Shown here: piece by piece, positions 19,100 to 33,450 of the stretch
Layout: the number at the start of each line of letters is the position of its first letter
Numbering within the stretch: the first letter of the stretch is position 1
DNA from: Halobacillus hunanensis
GTDB lineage: Bacteria; Bacillota; Bacilli; Bacillales; Halobacillaceae
DNA length: 64,000 nt
Direction: 5' to 3'
NCBI RefSeq assembly: GCF_900166655.1
Contig: NZ_FVZB01000006.1
Span: forward strand, 1,356,026 to 1,420,025
Notes under the pieces: generated by a model
Seen by the model: only the letters and a program-made list of their open reading frames with translations
Told to the model about the DNA's origin: nothing
Database searches by the model: none
Position numbers and translations under genes: made by a program

Positions 19100-19212
19100 C
19101 TATCCACATGTGGATAGACTTTGTGCGCTTGATACTTTTGAAGTTATCCACAAATTCACAGTACCTAGTACTTCTATTACTATCTTTTAAATAATAATTA
19201 ATATATAAAAGG
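19100..19212 (+). other. oriC: oriC, DnaA boxes and AT-rich region between dnaA and dnaN
   Basis: CTATCCACA at 19100-19108 and its mirror TGTGGATAG at 19109-19117 form a palindrome, and TTATCCACA lies at 19144-19152. They are followed by a very AT-rich stretch (about 19172-19212) that is the probable unwinding element, as in B. subtilis. Confidence 0.85.
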
Positions 19213-19222
19213 AGTGACTTCC

Positions 19223-20356
19223 ATGAAATTTTCAATTCAAAGGGAACAATTAATGGAGAGCGTTCAACATGTCATGAAAGCTATTTCATCCAGAACAACG
19301 ATCCCGATTTTAACGGGAATGAAATTAGAAGTAAGCCAGCAAGGTGTAAAGTTAACAGGAAGTGATTCAGACATTTCTATTGAATCATTTATTCCTGCTG
19401 AAGAAGATGGAATTGTTTATGTTGAAAATATTGAACCAGGAAGCGTTGTCCTACAAGCGAAGTATTTTCCTGAAATTGTACGGAAGCTTCCTCAAAAAAC
19501 CGTAGATATCGAAAGCGATAATCGGAGAAATATTACCATTCGCTCTGGCAAGGCGGAATTTCATTTAAATGGTCAAGACGCAGAGGAGTACCCTCAGCTT
19601 CCTCAATTACATACTGAGGATAGTTTTGAACTTCCAATTGATCTTCTTAAAAATTTAATTCGTCAAACTGTATTTGCTGTCTCCACGTCAGAAACTCGTC
19701 CTATACTTACAGGGGTCCATGTGAAACTTGAAGAGGAAGAACTTCACTTTACTGCAACAGACAGCCATCGCCTTGCATCAAGGAAAATCCCTTTAGAAAC
19801 CAAAACCGATTTGCCACCTGTGGTAATTCCGGGAAAAAGTTTAACGGAGCTTAATAAAATTCTCGGTGATTCGGAAGATACGATTGAACTAAGTGTGACG
19901 GAGAACCAGGTTTTATTTAGAACGAAGCATTTATATTTCCTATCACGGCTTTTAGACGGAAATTATCCAGAAACTTCCCGATTAATTCCTGAAGAAAGTA
20001 AAACGACTGTCAAAATAGATACAAAGGAATTATTACAATCGGTTGACCGTGCTTCTTTGCTTGCAAAAGAAAATCGAAACAATGTAGTTCGTCTGATTAC
20101 CAAAGAAGACAATCAGATTGAAATTTACGGAAACTCACCTGAAGTAGGAAATGTGGTAGAAGAAGTAGTAGCAGATTCTATTGAAGGAGAAGATCTGAAG
20201 ATTTCCTTTAGTGCAAAATATATGATGGATGCTTTAAAAGCTGTCGATTATGATCAAGTAAATGTGGAATTCACTGGAGCTATGCGGCCATTCCTCATTC
20301 GCCCCGTAGATGATGAGCAAATACTACAACTGATTCTACCTGTACGTACTTATTAA
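19223..20356 (+). CDS. dnaN: DNA polymerase III beta sliding clamp DnaN
   Basis: Product of 377 aa, the usual length. DnaN forms a ring around DNA and tethers polymerase. It has the three repeated clamp domains and ends RPFLIRPVDDEQILQLILPVRTY, the typical beta-clamp C-terminus. The frame extends to GTG 19214, but AAGGAGTGA lies before the ATG at 19223. It is 162 bp after dnaA with origin sequence between. Confidence 0.98.
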   Translation: MKFSIQREQLMESVQHVMKAISSRTTIPILTGMKLEVSQQGVKLTGSDSDISIESFIPAEEDGIVYVENIEPGSVVLQAKYFPEIVRKLPQKTVDIESDNRRNITIRSGKAEFHLNGQDAEEYPQLPQLHTEDSFELPIDLLKNLIRQTVFAVSTSETRPILTGVHVKLEEEELHFTATDSHRLASRKIPLETKTDLPPVVIPGKSLTELNKILGDSEDTIELSVTENQVLFRTKHLYFLSRLLDGNYPETSRLIPEESKTTVKIDTKELLQSVDRASLLAKENRNNVVRLITKEDNQIEIYGNSPEVGNVVEEVVADSIEGEDLKISFSAKYMMDALKAVDYDQVNVEFTGAMRPFLIRPVDDEQILQLILPVRTY

Positions 20357-20365
20357 TAGCGCCAT

Positions 20366-20404
20366 GAAAAAACTGTTATGGATAAAATCCGTAACGGTTT
20401 TTTC
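20366..20404 (+). terminator. Terminator downstream of dnaN
   Basis: A 16-bp stem with G-U pairs (about 20367-20382 with 20388-20403) ending in six T, then an AT-rich tail. Confidence 0.78.
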
Positions 20405-20528
20405 ATTTTTATGACGAATTTGCATACAAAATAGCTAAATTATGTTATATTCTACTGTTTGCTTTTCTTAATGGCTTATTTTTAGTAAAATAGAAAGATA
20501 AGACAAACCACATAAATAGGGTGAATAT

Positions 20529-20750
20529 ATGAGAGAACGTATTGAAATATCTACAAATTATATTCAGCTGGGTCAATTTTTAAAGCTGAGTAACGTCGTT
20601 GAATCAGGTGGGATGGTTAAGGTGTTTCTATCTGAATTCGAAGTGTTTGTAAATGAAGAGCCGGAACAGCGGCGTGGAAGAAAATTATACCTGGGAGACG
20701 TCGTTGATATACCTGAATTCGGTGTCTATGAAGTCGTTCGTGAAGAATAG
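20529..20750 (+). CDS. yaaA: S4 domain-containing protein YaaA
   Basis: Product of 73 aa with one S4 RNA-binding domain: [21 protein letters not shown], then [20 protein letters not shown]. subtilis YaaA (RlbA) lies at the same place and has been linked to ribosome assembly; the role here is inferred by family and position. It starts the group yaaA-recF-remB, with 14 bp to recF. Confidence 0.93.
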   Translation: MRERIEISTNYIQLGQFLKLSNVVESGGMVKVFLSEFEVFVNEEPEQRRGRKLYLGDVVDIPEFGVYEVVREE

Positions 20751-20764
20751 CAGGAGATAAAACC

Positions 20765-21883
20765 ATGTATATTCATGAATTGTCTCTAAGATCTTTTCGA
20801 AATTATGAACAACTTTCATTGACATTCGACCATACAATAAATGTCATAATTGGTGAAAACGCCCAGGGTAAAACCAATTTAATGGAAGCTATTTATACAT
20901 TAGCTTTTACTCGTTCTCATCGCACCCCCCGGGATAAAGAATTAATACATTGGGATGCAGAGTATGCTAAAATAAAAGGTAGTATTTATAAACGAAACCG
21001 CCGTTTCCCACTGGAAATCATTTTTTCAAAGAAAGGGAAAAAAGCGAAGTTAAACCATATCGAGCAAAAGAGGCTTAGCGATTATATTGGTGCTTTAAAT
21101 GTTGTTATGTTTGCACCTGAGGACTTACACCTGGTAAAGGGTAGCCCTCAGGTGCGTCGTAGGTTTATCGACATGGAAATTGGTCAGATTCAACCTAGAT
21201 ATATTTATCACTTAGGACAGTATCAAAAGGTTTTGCGTCAACGAAATCATTTATTAAAAGAACTGCAGCGAAAACCATCAGCTGATCGCACAATGTTAGG
21301 AGTATTGACAGATCAGCTGATTGAGCATGCCGTGACGTTAGTAGATCGACGTTTTAAATTCCTTCAATTGCTGCGCTCGTGGGCAGCCCCTATTCATGAG
21401 GGAATCAGCCGGAAACTGGAAAACCTTGAAATCACTTATGATTCTAGTGTAAAAGTATCAGAAGATATGGATTTGGCAACAATAAAGATAAACTACGAAG
21501 AAAAATTTAGAGAAATAGAATCTAAAGAAATAGAGAGAGGCACTACTTTAGTCGGGCCCCACCGTGATGATCTTATCTTTTATGTGAACGGGAAAGATGT
21601 TCAAACATACGGTTCACAGGGGCAGCAGCGGACAACAGCCTTGTCTTTGAAACTTGCAGAAATTGAGCTGATTCATAGTGAGGTTGGCGAATACCCAATC
21701 CTGCTCTTAGATGACGTCCTAAGTGAACTTGATGATTTTAGACAATCACATTTACTTCATACAATCCAGGGCAAAGTTCAAACATTTGTCTCAACGACAA
21801 GTATTGAAGGAATTGAACACGATGCCCTTAAAGAAGCGGAAATTTTTCGTGTAATAAACGGAACGGTAGAGAATCAGAAATGA
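20765..21883 (+). CDS. recF: DNA repair protein RecF
   Basis: Product of 372 aa. RecF is an SMC-like ATPase acting with RecO and RecR to load RecA at gaps. Walker A is [14 protein letters not shown] near residue 31; the ABC signature SQGQQRT and Walker [14 protein letters not shown] lie in the C-terminal half. It is closely spaced between yaaA and remB. recR, its partner, lies at the far end of the window. Confidence 0.97.
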   Translation: MYIHELSLRSFRNYEQLSLTFDHTINVIIGENAQGKTNLMEAIYTLAFTRSHRTPRDKELIHWDAEYAKIKGSIYKRNRRFPLEIIFSKKGKKAKLNHIEQKRLSDYIGALNVVMFAPEDLHLVKGSPQVRRRFIDMEIGQIQPRYIYHLGQYQKVLRQRNHLLKELQRKPSADRTMLGVLTDQLIEHAVTLVDRRFKFLQLLRSWAAPIHEGISRKLENLEITYDSSVKVSEDMDLATIKINYEEKFREIESKEIERGTTLVGPHRDDLIFYVNGKDVQTYGSQGQQRTTALSLKLAEIELIHSEVGEYPILLLDDVLSELDDFRQSHLLHTIQGKVQTFVSTTSIEGIEHDALKEAEIFRVINGTVENQK

Positions 21884-21892
21884 GGTGACAAG

Positions 21893-22177
21893 TTGTTTAT
21901 TCACATTGGTGATGATCATGTTATTCAATCTAAAGATGTTGTGACCATCATTGATTACAGTCTCATGTCTTCTTCCTCTATCATTGAGGAAATGATTTTT
22001 AATCAGCGAAAGAATAAACAAGTGGTTGAAACAGAAGAGGATCATGCTAAATCAATTGTGATTACGAAGGATTATATTTATTTTAGTCCTTTATCGGTTT
22101 ACACGTTAAAAAAACGTGCGAATATGATGACCACTCTAAATAAATTGGAAGATTACTCAGAAGAACAGGGAATCTAG
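21893..22177 (+). CDS. remB: Extracellular matrix regulator RemB (YaaB, DUF370)
   Basis: Product of 94 aa. RemB is a DUF370 paralogue of RemA; RemA is a DNA-binding activator of biofilm matrix genes and osmoprotection genes in B. subtilis. The N-terminus FIHIGDDHVIQSKDVVTIID shows the small beta-rich DUF370 fold, and the final third is polar. It probably starts at TTG 21893, behind GAGGTGA. It lies between recF and gyrB as in B. subtilis. Confidence 0.88.
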   Translation: MFIHIGDDHVIQSKDVVTIIDYSLMSSSSIIEEMIFNQRKNKQVVETEEDHAKSIVITKDYIYFSPLSVYTLKKRANMMTTLNKLEDYSEEQGI

Positions 22178-22222
22178 TTTGTTTCAATAAATAGCATATG
22201 CTAAACCACTTGAGAAATGTAG

Positions 22223-24154
<1,932 letters not shown>

Positions 24155-24241
24155 GAGTGAAAAGATCTCCTGTTTAAGGGAATACGCTAGAACGGCTTTA
24201 CGTCGTTTCTTTTCCTCACAGGTTACTAGGAGGTAAATAGA

Positions 24242-26776
24242 ATGGTTGATCAACCCGAACGCCCGAGTGTTCAGGAAGTAAATATTAATCAGGAAATGAG
24301 AACATCGTTTCTTGATTATGCAATGAGTGTCATTGTTGCACGTGCCCTTCCTGACGCACGTGATGGCTTAAAGCCGGTCCACCGTCGTATTTTATATGCG
24401 ATGCATGATTTAGGTATGCATTCTGATAAGGCTTATAAGAAGTCAGCACGTATTGTTGGTGAGGTTATCGGTAAGTATCACCCGCATGGTGATTCCGCCG
24501 TTTACGATACAATGGTACGTATGGCACAAGATTTTGCGTACCGTAACATGCTTGTTGATGGACACGGTAACTTTGGTTCAGTAGATGGAGATTCAGCAGC
24601 AGCCATGCGTTATACGGAAGCAAGAATGTCTAAGATTTCCATGGAGCTCCTTCGTGATATTAATAAGGATACAATAGATTATACCGACAACTATGATGGT
24701 TCAGAGAAGGAGCCTGTTGTACTACCGGCACGTTTTCCTAATTTACTTGTAAATGGAGGAGCGGGAATTGCCGTTGGAATGGCAACGAATATTCCACCTC
24801 ATCAATTGGGTGAGGTTATAGATGGTGTGCTTGCTCTTAGTAAAGATCCAGAGATTACGGTACAAGAATTGATGGAAAACTATATTTATGGACCTGATTT
24901 CCCGACCCATGGCCAAATCCTTGGACTAAGCGGGATTAGAAAAGCCTATGAAACTGGGAAAGGTTCTATTACCATTCGAGCTAAAGTAGATATAGAGGAA
25001 CAAGCTAATGGTAAGGCACGTTTGCTTGTCACTGAGCTCCCTTACCAGGTGAACAAAGCTCGGCTTGTTGAAAAAATTGCTGAACTGGCTCGCGATAAAA
25101 AAATTGACGGCATCACCGACCTTCGTGATGAATCTGACCGTAACGGCATGCGCGTCGTAGTAGAATTACGTCGTGATGCAAATCCGAATGTATTGCTAAA
25201 TAATTTATATAAAATGACGGCCTTACAAACGACCTTTGGTATTAATATGCTAGCCTTAGTTGATGGACAGCCTAAGGTTTTAACATTAAAGCAATGTTTA
25301 GAACATTATTTAGAACACCAAAAAGTAGTTATAAAGCGAAGAACTGCTTACGAGCTCCGAAAGGCAGAAGCTCGTGCTCATATTTTAGAAGGCCTTCGAG
25401 TGGCTCTGGATCATTTAGATGAAGTCATCAAACTTATCAGAGAGTCCCAAACGACTGAAATTGCCCGGACTGGTCTCATGGAGCGGTTTGGATTATCTGA
25501 AAAACAAGCTCAAGCCATTTTAGATATGCGTTTACAACGATTAACTGGTCTTGAGCGAGAGAAGATTGAAGAAGAATATCAGGATCTTATTAAGCTTATC
25601 GCTGAACTTCGTGCTATTTTGGCTGATGAGGAAAAAGTACTTGAGATCATCCGTGAGGAACTAGTCGAGTTGAAAGAGCGTTTTAATGACGAAAGACGTA
25701 CAGAGATTATTTTAGGCGGAACAAACTTTATTGAAGATGAAGACTTAATTCCTGAAGAAACGGTGATTGTTACGTTAACTCATCAAGGGTATGTGAAGCG
25801 CCTTCCTGCCAGCACTTATCGCTCCCAGCGCCGTGGAGGACGGGGAGTCCAAGGGATGGGTACCCATGAAGAAGACTTCGTAGAGCATTTATTGTCTACC
25901 TCAACACATAATACGTTGCTCTTCTTTTCTAACAAAGGCAAGGTTTATAAGGCAAAAGGATATGAGGTACCTGAATTCAGCCGAACCGCTAAAGGAATTC
26001 CCATCATTAATATGCTTGAAATAGAGCGTGATGAATGGATCAATGCAGTTATTGCGGTCGAGGATTTTGTCGATGACTGGTATTTCATTTTCACAACAAG
26101 AAATGGCATAACCAAACGGACAAGCATTTCTCAATTTGCAAATATCCGTAAAGGCGGTCTGATTGCGCTAGGTCTCCGTGAAGATGATGAGCTTATTTCT
26201 GTTAGACTTACTGATGGAAACCAGCACATTATGATCGGAACGCAAAATGGCTATGTTATTCGCTTCAATGAAGACCAAATTCGTTCCATGGGTCGTACAG
26301 CGGCTGGTGTGAAAGGAATATCCCTTCGTGAAGATGATAAAGTTGTGTCAATGGAGATCATTGATAATAACTTGCAGGTATTAACGGTAACGAGCAAAGG
26401 ATTTGGTAAGCGAACCCCAGCTGAAGATTACCGAATTACAAACCGCGGTGGTAAAGGTATCATAACGTGTAACTTAACAGAGAAAAATGGTCATGTGGTA
26501 GCGACAAAGGCCGTTTCCGGTGATGAAGAAGATGTTATGATCATTACAGCAAGCGGTGTATTAATTCGTATGCCTGTTGAAAGTATTAGTGAAACGGGTC
26601 GAAACACTCAAGGCGTAAGATTAATCCGCCTTCAGGATCATGAGGAAGTGGCAACTGTTGCTCGTGTTGAGTCTGAAAAAGCCGAAGAAGAATTAATAGA
26701 AGAGGCTTTGGAAGAAGAGGAAAGTAAACAAGAGCAGGAATCAGAAGATACAGAGGAAGAATCATCTGAAGAATAG
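24242..26776 (+). CDS. gyrA: DNA gyrase subunit A
   Basis: Product of 844 aa. GyrA holds the DNA breakage-reunion active site. It begins [19 protein letters not shown]; the quinolone-determining region reads [15 protein letters not shown] with wild-type serine, and the catalytic tyrosine is in [12 protein letters not shown]. The C-terminal beta-pinwheel has GyrA repeats including the GyrA box QRRGGRG. The final 30 residues are very acidic (E/D/S/Q), longer and more acidic than usual, consistent with salt adaptation (inference). Confidence 0.98.
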   Translation: MVDQPERPSVQEVNINQEMRTSFLDYAMSVIVARALPDARDGLKPVHRRILYAMHDLGMHSDKAYKKSARIVGEVIGKYHPHGDSAVYDTMVRMAQDFAYRNMLVDGHGNFGSVDGDSAAAMRYTEARMSKISMELLRDINKDTIDYTDNYDGSEKEPVVLPARFPNLLVNGGAGIAVGMATNIPPHQLGEVIDGVLALSKDPEITVQELMENYIYGPDFPTHGQILGLSGIRKAYETGKGSITIRAKVDIEEQANGKARLLVTELPYQVNKARLVEKIAELARDKKIDGITDLRDESDRNGMRVVVELRRDANPNVLLNNLYKMTALQTTFGINMLALVDGQPKVLTLKQCLEHYLEHQKVVIKRRTAYELRKAEARAHILEGLRVALDHLDEVIKLIRESQTTEIARTGLMERFGLSEKQAQAILDMRLQRLTGLEREKIEEEYQDLIKLIAELRAILADEEKVLEIIREELVELKERFNDERRTEIILGGTNFIEDEDLIPEETVIVTLTHQGYVKRLPASTYRSQRRGGRGVQGMGTHEEDFVEHLLSTSTHNTLLFFSNKGKVYKAKGYEVPEFSRTAKGIPIINMLEIERDEWINAVIAVEDFVDDWYFIFTTRNGITKRTSISQFANIRKGGLIALGLREDDELISVRLTDGNQHIMIGTQNGYVIRFNEDQIRSMGRTAAGVKGISLREDDKVVSMEIIDNNLQVLTVTSKGFGKRTPAEDYRITNRGGKGIITCNLTEKNGHVVATKAVSGDEEDVMIITASGVLIRMPVESISETGRNTQGVRLIRLQDHEEVATVARVESEKAEEELIEEALEEEESKQEQESEDTEEESSEE

Positions 26777-26792
26777 TTTGTTGAGGAAAACC

Positions 26793-26833
26793 TAAAAGTC
26801 GCCTGTCGTTTATGCGGCAGAGCGACTTTTTTT
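26793..26833 (+). terminator. Terminator downstream of gyrA
   Basis: Stem AAAAGTCGC/GCGACTTTT with an inner extension, followed by a T run. Confidence 0.85.
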
Positions 26834-26857
26834 ATTTCAGATAAAGAGGTGGAGTAC

Positions 26858-27943
26858 ATGCAAGTTCATCCTTCTCAATTAGTCCAGGGATGTATGATTA
26901 CCCAAGATGTTATGGGAAAAACTAAACGCCCTATCATTCCTGAACATACCGTGATCAATCCCATTCATATTAAAGTTTTACATAATTTTAAAATTCAATC
27001 TGTGAAAGTAAGCTCTAAGCTTTCAAACGGTTCTCCTTTTCTTCCTCAAGAAAAGGCTGAGGGGGATAAGTTCAGTGATTCCCCTTCTATTGAGTTCAGC
27101 GCTTTCCATGAGCACTACTTGGAAACAGTCAAGCAGTATAAACAATGGTTTTCGCTCTGGCAGGGAGGCTCGCCACTTGATTTAAAGGAACTACGCAGCG
27201 CTTTTGTCCCGCTTTTACAAGAAGCCCTCCAAGCTAAGCGTGAAGTTTTTCTTTTACATCATTACTCTACAGAAGCCGATTATAATGAACACCATAGTGT
27301 GGCCATGGGGTTAATCTCAGGCGTGCTTGCCTCAACGTTGAATGGCAATCAAGGTGAATGGATACAAGTCGGACTAGCTGGTTTATTAAGTGACTGTGGA
27401 ATGGCCCAAATTAGCGAAACCATTTTAAATAAGGAAGGGCCATTAAACGAAAAAGAGTATGATGAAGTGAAGAAGCACCCTACTTACTCATACCGTTTAG
27501 TGGAAAGTACTTCTTCTTTAAATAGCCGCGCAAAGTTAGCGATTCTTCAGCACCATGAACGACTGGACGGAAGCGGCTATCCCCTTGGATTGAATAAAGA
27601 AAAAATACATCTCTTCAGTCAAATCATAGCGGTTAGTGACATGTATCATGCGATGACATCCGAAAGAGTGTATCGCAAGAAACAGTCTCCGTTCAAAGTG
27701 CTTGAAGCCATTCTTAAAGAACAATTTGGACGTTTTGATCATCATGTCATCCAAGCTTTCGTAAAAGAAATGACCAACTACTCAGCAGGCACAAAAGTGA
27801 AATTAAGCAATAATCAACTAGCAGACATTATCTTTGTTGAACCGTCTATCCCTACGCGTCCAATGGTTCGATTACAAGAAGATGGAGAGATTATCTCTTT
27901 AAGAGATAATCCTGACATTCACATACAAGAAGTCTTCGATTAG
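26858..27943 (+). CDS. HD-GYP domain protein with altered HD motif
   Basis: Product of 361 aa. HD-GYP proteins are phosphodiesterases that hydrolyse cyclic-di-GMP. The domain occupies about residues 140-330: HHSVAMG, ILNKEGPLNEKEYDEVKKHP, QHHERLDGSGYPLG (the GYP motif) and VSDMYHAMTSERVYR. The position normally reading LLHDIGK reads LLSDCGM, so the catalytic histidine is replaced by serine and the lysine by methionine. The N-terminal 130 residues are variable. The protein may be catalytically weak or a binding protein. AGAGGTGG sets the start at 26858. Confidence 0.85.
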   Translation: MQVHPSQLVQGCMITQDVMGKTKRPIIPEHTVINPIHIKVLHNFKIQSVKVSSKLSNGSPFLPQEKAEGDKFSDSPSIEFSAFHEHYLETVKQYKQWFSLWQGGSPLDLKELRSAFVPLLQEALQAKREVFLLHHYSTEADYNEHHSVAMGLISGVLASTLNGNQGEWIQVGLAGLLSDCGMAQISETILNKEGPLNEKEYDEVKKHPTYSYRLVESTSSLNSRAKLAILQHHERLDGSGYPLGLNKEKIHLFSQIIAVSDMYHAMTSERVYRKKQSPFKVLEAILKEQFGRFDHHVIQAFVKEMTNYSAGTKVKLSNNQLADIIFVEPSIPTRPMVRLQEDGEIISLRDNPDIHIQEVFD

Positions 27944-27959
27944 GCAAAAACTGGAACGC

Positions 27960-28676
27960 TTATTCTATGGAGGCGGAGCTCTGATCTCTTAGCCATGTGG
28001 AGATTAATGTTGGAATTTGTTTGGGAGCAGACTGGAGAAAATGAATAATAAAGACATAGTCCTCCCGGTCCCGCAGTTGTTCCATCTCCCCCCACCATTC
28101 ACCTTCATAACGAACAAGCATACTAAGGTTGTATAAAATAGCAAATTGGGCAAGCAAGTCTGGAATTTTTGCTTCAGCGGTTGCTTTACCTTTTAACGAA
28201 TAGATGGGCTCCATAAAGGATAGCGGCCTTAGCAGCTGATCCATTGATAGCTTTTTAACTTCTATAGATTGATTAAACAAATGTTTAGCCGCATAGGGAA
28301 ACAGGCCGTTGGGTTGAATGCGTACGTCGTCCTCTAAAAAGCGATAATGCATTTTCTTTCTTTTTCTTGTCGAAAGGCCATGAGCTAAAACCTTAGCTGT
28401 AGCTGGATAGCCAGGATCAACAGTGAGAAGGCAGCTTTTCAAAAAGTGGGTTAAGCTATAATAATATAGCAATGGCTGTACACTGAGAGGGGTGTGAGCA
28501 GCCGCAGTTAAGTATTCTTCCCCAAGCTTGATTCCATAAATAAATCGTTCTGCATTGTAGTAGGCGTGTTCCTTCGCCTTTTTACTGTCTAGCCGGTCGT
28601 AACATTTTAATAAAAAAGGTCTCGTGTGGGCGGTGACTTGTAAATAGGTCAGCCAGGTCGCTTGTTGATCTGTCAT
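27960..28676 (-). CDS. yaaC: YaaC-like protein
   Basis: Product of 238 aa. YaaC is a Bacillaceae protein of unknown function found in opposite orientation between gyrA and guaB, as here. It has an aromatic-rich, probably helical sequence (YYNAERFIYG, LYYYSLTHFLKSCLL) without membrane or catalytic motifs that I recognise. The frame extends to 28715, but AAGGAAGG lies 8 nt before the ATG at 28676 (MTDQQATWLTYL). It is convergent with the HD-GYP gene and divergent from guaB. Confidence 0.82.
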   Translation of the reverse strand: MTDQQATWLTYLQVTAHTRPFLLKCYDRLDSKKAKEHAYYNAERFIYGIKLGEEYLTAAAHTPLSVQPLLYYYSLTHFLKSCLLTVDPGYPATAKVLAHGLSTRKRKKMHYRFLEDDVRIQPNGLFPYAAKHLFNQSIEVKKLSMDQLLRPLSFMEPIYSLKGKATAEAKIPDLLAQFAILYNLSMLVRYEGEWWGEMEQLRDREDYVFIIHFLQSAPKQIPTLISTWLRDQSSASIE

Positions 28677-28849
28677 AACTCGATTCCTTCCTTTAACAAC
28701 AGGGATAAATGCCATATTTTTATGCTTGAAAAAGCGAGATCATTGTCGTATTGTAAATAACAATAAGAAAATAGCAAGAATGCTGGAATTGTCAGCTTGC
28801 GTTGAACAATTGTCCATTTATTTTACCCACATTTACCCAAAACTATTAA

Positions 28850-30334
<1,485 letters not shown>

Positions 30335-30349
30335 CCCGTTAAAAAATCT

Positions 30350-30381
30350 TTAGACAGGGACTTTTCCCTGTCTATTTTTTT
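30350..30381 (+). terminator. Terminator downstream of guaB
   Basis: Stem TAGACAGGGA/TCCCTGTCTA (30351-30360 with 30365-30374) and seven T. Confidence 0.88.
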
Positions 30382-30439
30382 GCATGTCCATGTGATAGAA
30401 TAACAAAGATGCATAATTTATTCGTGGAGGTTGAGAGAG

Positions 30440-31777
30440 TTGATACAAAGACTACAAGCATCATTGGGCGTGTGGATGGCCCTTGTTTTAAGTATGATCG
30501 TGATTTTTGGAAACCCGGAGCTTACATACGCATCCACTGTTGATTTGGAAGCAGAGTCAGCTATTTTAGTAGATGCAGATACAGGAAAGATTTTATATGA
30601 AAAAGAAGCAGATTTAACACTACCTCCTGCTAGTATGACCAAAATGATGACAGAATACCTAGTTCTGGAGGCTATCGAAAAAGGAAAAATCAGCTGGGAT
30701 ACAACTACTCAAATTAGTGATTATCCATATAGTATTTCCGCGGACCCTTCCTTTTCAGGGACAGGTTTAACACAAAGTAAAGATTACACGGTGAAGGAAT
30801 TGTACACCGCAATGGCGGTAAACTCAGACAATGCCACAGCCATAGCATTAGCTGAATTGATTGCCGGTTCTGAAGGTGAATTTGTAAAGATGATGAATGA
30901 AAAGGCTGCCGAGTTAGGCTTGCCGGATTATCAATTTGTCAATTCAACAGGACTACCAAATAGTACTCTGGGCGAAAATTACCCAGAAGGTACTAAACCT
31001 GATGCACATAACTTGCTATCTGCTCGTTCAGCTGCCTTACTAGCTTATCATCTTATTAATGATTTTCCTGAAGTCCTTGATTATTCTAGTATAACTACAA
31101 CTAAATTTGAGGGGAAGCAAATTAAAAACTGGAACTGGATGCTTCCTGATATGCCAGGGTATTTATCTTCATATGGCTATGAAGGGATGAAAGGCCTGAA
31201 AACAGGGTTTACAGATCTAGCAGGCTACTGCTTTACTGGTGTTGCTGAGCGCAACGGGCAGCGTCTTATCTCTGTAGTTATGAAAACTGATAGTAAAGAA
31301 GCAAGATTCCAGGAAACAAGAAAACTTATGGATTATGGCTTTAATCAGTTTGAACAGAAGAAATTGTTTCCAAAAGGCTATCAAATTGAAGGTGAATCCG
31401 AAATTCCAGTAGCAAAAGGGAAAGAAGATTCAGTTGGCGTAGAAGCTGGTGAGGCTATTACGGCTACTTTTAAAAAAGGTGAAAAAGATAAGTATGAAGT
31501 GAAGTATAACATCTCTGAAAAACACCTGGATAAGGATGGAAACCTTGTTGCTCCTATTGAAAAGGGAGAGAAAATTGGTACAGTTGAACTTGTATACAAT
31601 GGTGAAGGTAATTATAAGAATTTAGTTACCGGAGAGTCTCAAAAAACGACCGTGGATCTTGTAACAACATCCTCTGTTGAAAAATCAAACTGGTTTATGT
31701 TGATGATTGGAAGTGTTGGCGACTTCTTCAGTGATATTTTCACTAGTGCTGTAGATATGGTGAAAGGCTGGTTCTAG
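30440..31777 (+). CDS. dacA: D-alanyl-D-alanine carboxypeptidase DacA (PBP5)
   Basis: Product of 445 aa. DacA trims the terminal D-alanine from peptidoglycan stem peptides in the outer membrane leaflet. After an N-terminal signal segment, mature sequence begins about residue 33 (AST). Penicillin-binding motifs are SMTK (active serine), SDN and KTG. The C-terminal domain and final amphipathic helix DFFSDIFTSAVDMVKGW match PBP5 membrane anchoring. The start is taken as TTG 30440, 9 nt after GGAGG; a TTG at 30431 is too close to it. It precedes pdxS as in B. subtilis. Confidence 0.95.
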   Translation: MIQRLQASLGVWMALVLSMIVIFGNPELTYASTVDLEAESAILVDADTGKILYEKEADLTLPPASMTKMMTEYLVLEAIEKGKISWDTTTQISDYPYSISADPSFSGTGLTQSKDYTVKELYTAMAVNSDNATAIALAELIAGSEGEFVKMMNEKAAELGLPDYQFVNSTGLPNSTLGENYPEGTKPDAHNLLSARSAALLAYHLINDFPEVLDYSSITTTKFEGKQIKNWNWMLPDMPGYLSSYGYEGMKGLKTGFTDLAGYCFTGVAERNGQRLISVVMKTDSKEARFQETRKLMDYGFNQFEQKKLFPKGYQIEGESEIPVAKGKEDSVGVEAGEAITATFKKGEKDKYEVKYNISEKHLDKDGNLVAPIEKGEKIGTVELVYNGEGNYKNLVTGESQKTTVDLVTTSSVEKSNWFMLMIGSVGDFFSDIFTSAVDMVKGWF

Positions 31778-31899
31778 TGCTAAATTCCAATCTATATAGT
31801 AGGATTTATGGCAACAATACGTTACAATAGAAGACAGGATTCGAGCACATAAATGATTTAATGGGTGACCATTATAGAATTAAATAGGGAGGAATTATC

Positions 31900-32784
31900 A
31901 TGTCACAAACAGGTACTGATCGTGTAAAACGAGGAATGGCAGAAATGCAAAAAGGCGGCGTCATCATGGACGTTGTAAATGCAGAGCAAGCTAAGATTGC
32001 AGAAGAAGCAGGAGCTGTAGCCGTTATGGCTCTAGAACGTGTTCCAGCTGATATTCGTGCAGCCGGCGGGGTTGCACGTATGGCAGATCCAACGATCACG
32101 GAAGAGGTAATGAACGCTGTATCTATTCCAGTTATGGCTAAGGCACGAATTGGTCACATTTCAGAAGCACGCGTTCTTGAAGCAATGGGCGTGGACTACA
32201 TTGACGAGAGTGAAGTCCTAACACCTGCTGATGATATTTATCACATTAAAAAAGATGAATATACGGTACCATTTGTTTGTGGCTGTCGTAACCTGGGTGA
32301 AGCGACACGCCGTATTCGTGAAGGAGCATCAATGCTTCGCACAAAGGGTGAGCCAGGTACAGGAAATATTGTAGAAGCTGTCAGCCACATGCGCCAAGTT
32401 CAATCACAAATCCGCCACCTCCGCGGAATGTCTGATGATGAAGTAATGGTCTATGCAAAAGAAAATGGGGCGCCGTTTGACCTTCTACTGGAAATCCGTG
32501 AAGCTGGACGTCTGCCAGTAGTTAACTTTGCAGCTGGTGGAATTGCTACTCCAGCTGATGCATCACTTATGATGCAATTAGGAGCAGACGGAGTGTTTGT
32601 TGGATCCGGTATTTTCAAATCCAATAACCCTGAAAAATTTGCTCGTGCTATTGTGGAAGCTACTACTCATTATGATGATTACAAATTAATTGGTGAATTG
32701 TCTAAAGGTCTTGGTACAGCCATGAAAGGTATGGAAATGTCCACCCTCACTCCTGAAGAGCGTATGCAAGACCGCAGCCAATAA
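31900..32784 (+). CDS. pdxS: Pyridoxal 5'-phosphate synthase lyase subunit PdxS
   Basis: Product of 294 aa. PdxS condenses ribose 5-phosphate, glyceraldehyde 3-phosphate and ammonia into PLP. It starts [20 protein letters not shown], has the active-site lysine in VMAKARIGH and the phosphate-binding GGIATPAD and [12 protein letters not shown] segments. GGAGG precedes the ATG. pdxT, its glutaminase partner, follows after 18 bp. Confidence 0.98.
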   Translation: MSQTGTDRVKRGMAEMQKGGVIMDVVNAEQAKIAEEAGAVAVMALERVPADIRAAGGVARMADPTITEEVMNAVSIPVMAKARIGHISEARVLEAMGVDYIDESEVLTPADDIYHIKKDEYTVPFVCGCRNLGEATRRIREGASMLRTKGEPGTGNIVEAVSHMRQVQSQIRHLRGMSDDEVMVYAKENGAPFDLLLEIREAGRLPVVNFAAGGIATPADASLMMQLGADGVFVGSGIFKSNNPEKFARAIVEATTHYDDYKLIGELSKGLGTAMKGMEMSTLTPEERMQDRSQ

Positions 32785-32802
32785 ACAAAGGAGAACGACA
32801 TC

Positions 32803-33393
32803 ATGACTACAATTGGTGTATTAGGCCTTCAAGGCGCCTTTCGTGAACATGTTCGCTCAGTTGAAGCTTCTGGTGCTACAGCTGTTGTCGTAAAGAAAAA
32901 GGAACAGCTTGAAGAAGTTGATGGGTTAATTATTCCAGGCGGTGAAAGTACAACGATGAGACGCCTGATTGACAAGTATGATTTCCTTGAGCCAATCAGA
33001 CAATTTGGAAAGCAAGGAAAACCGGTCTTTGGTACGTGTGCAGGACTTATTCTGCTCGCTTCAGAAATTGATGGTTCATATGATGTCCATTTAGGATTAA
33101 TGGATATTCGCGTGCGACGTAATGCCTTTGGCCGTCAGCGTGAAAGCTTTGAAGCTGATCTTAGCATTGATGGAGTTGCTGAAGGGTATAATGCTGTCTT
33201 TATTCGGGCACCTTATATTGAAGGCGTCGGAGAAGATACTAAGGTTTTATCAACCTATGATGGACACGTAGTTGCTGCCCAGCAGGGTCACTATTTAGCA
33301 TGCTCTTTCCATCCAGAATTGACAGATGATCACAGAATAACGGAATATTTTGTAAAAATGGTGGAAGAGTCTAAAAAATCCCTTGCATCTTAA
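32803..33393 (+). CDS. pdxT: Pyridoxal 5'-phosphate synthase glutaminase subunit PdxT
   Basis: Product of 196 aa. PdxT releases ammonia from glutamine and passes it to PdxS. The class I glutaminase triad is visible: cysteine in [11 protein letters not shown], and histidine and glutamate in [19 protein letters not shown] forms the oxyanion region. It is tightly spaced after pdxS (same transcript). Confidence 0.97.
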   Translation: MTTIGVLGLQGAFREHVRSVEASGATAVVVKKKEQLEEVDGLIIPGGESTTMRRLIDKYDFLEPIRQFGKQGKPVFGTCAGLILLASEIDGSYDVHLGLMDIRVRRNAFGRQRESFEADLSIDGVAEGYNAVFIRAPYIEGVGEDTKVLSTYDGHVVAAQQGHYLACSFHPELTDDHRITEYFVKMVEESKKSLAS

Positions 33394-33450
33394 CAGAGAA
33401 TCAGCTATTATAATTTGAAAGATATGACTTTCAAACATGTTAATATGGAA

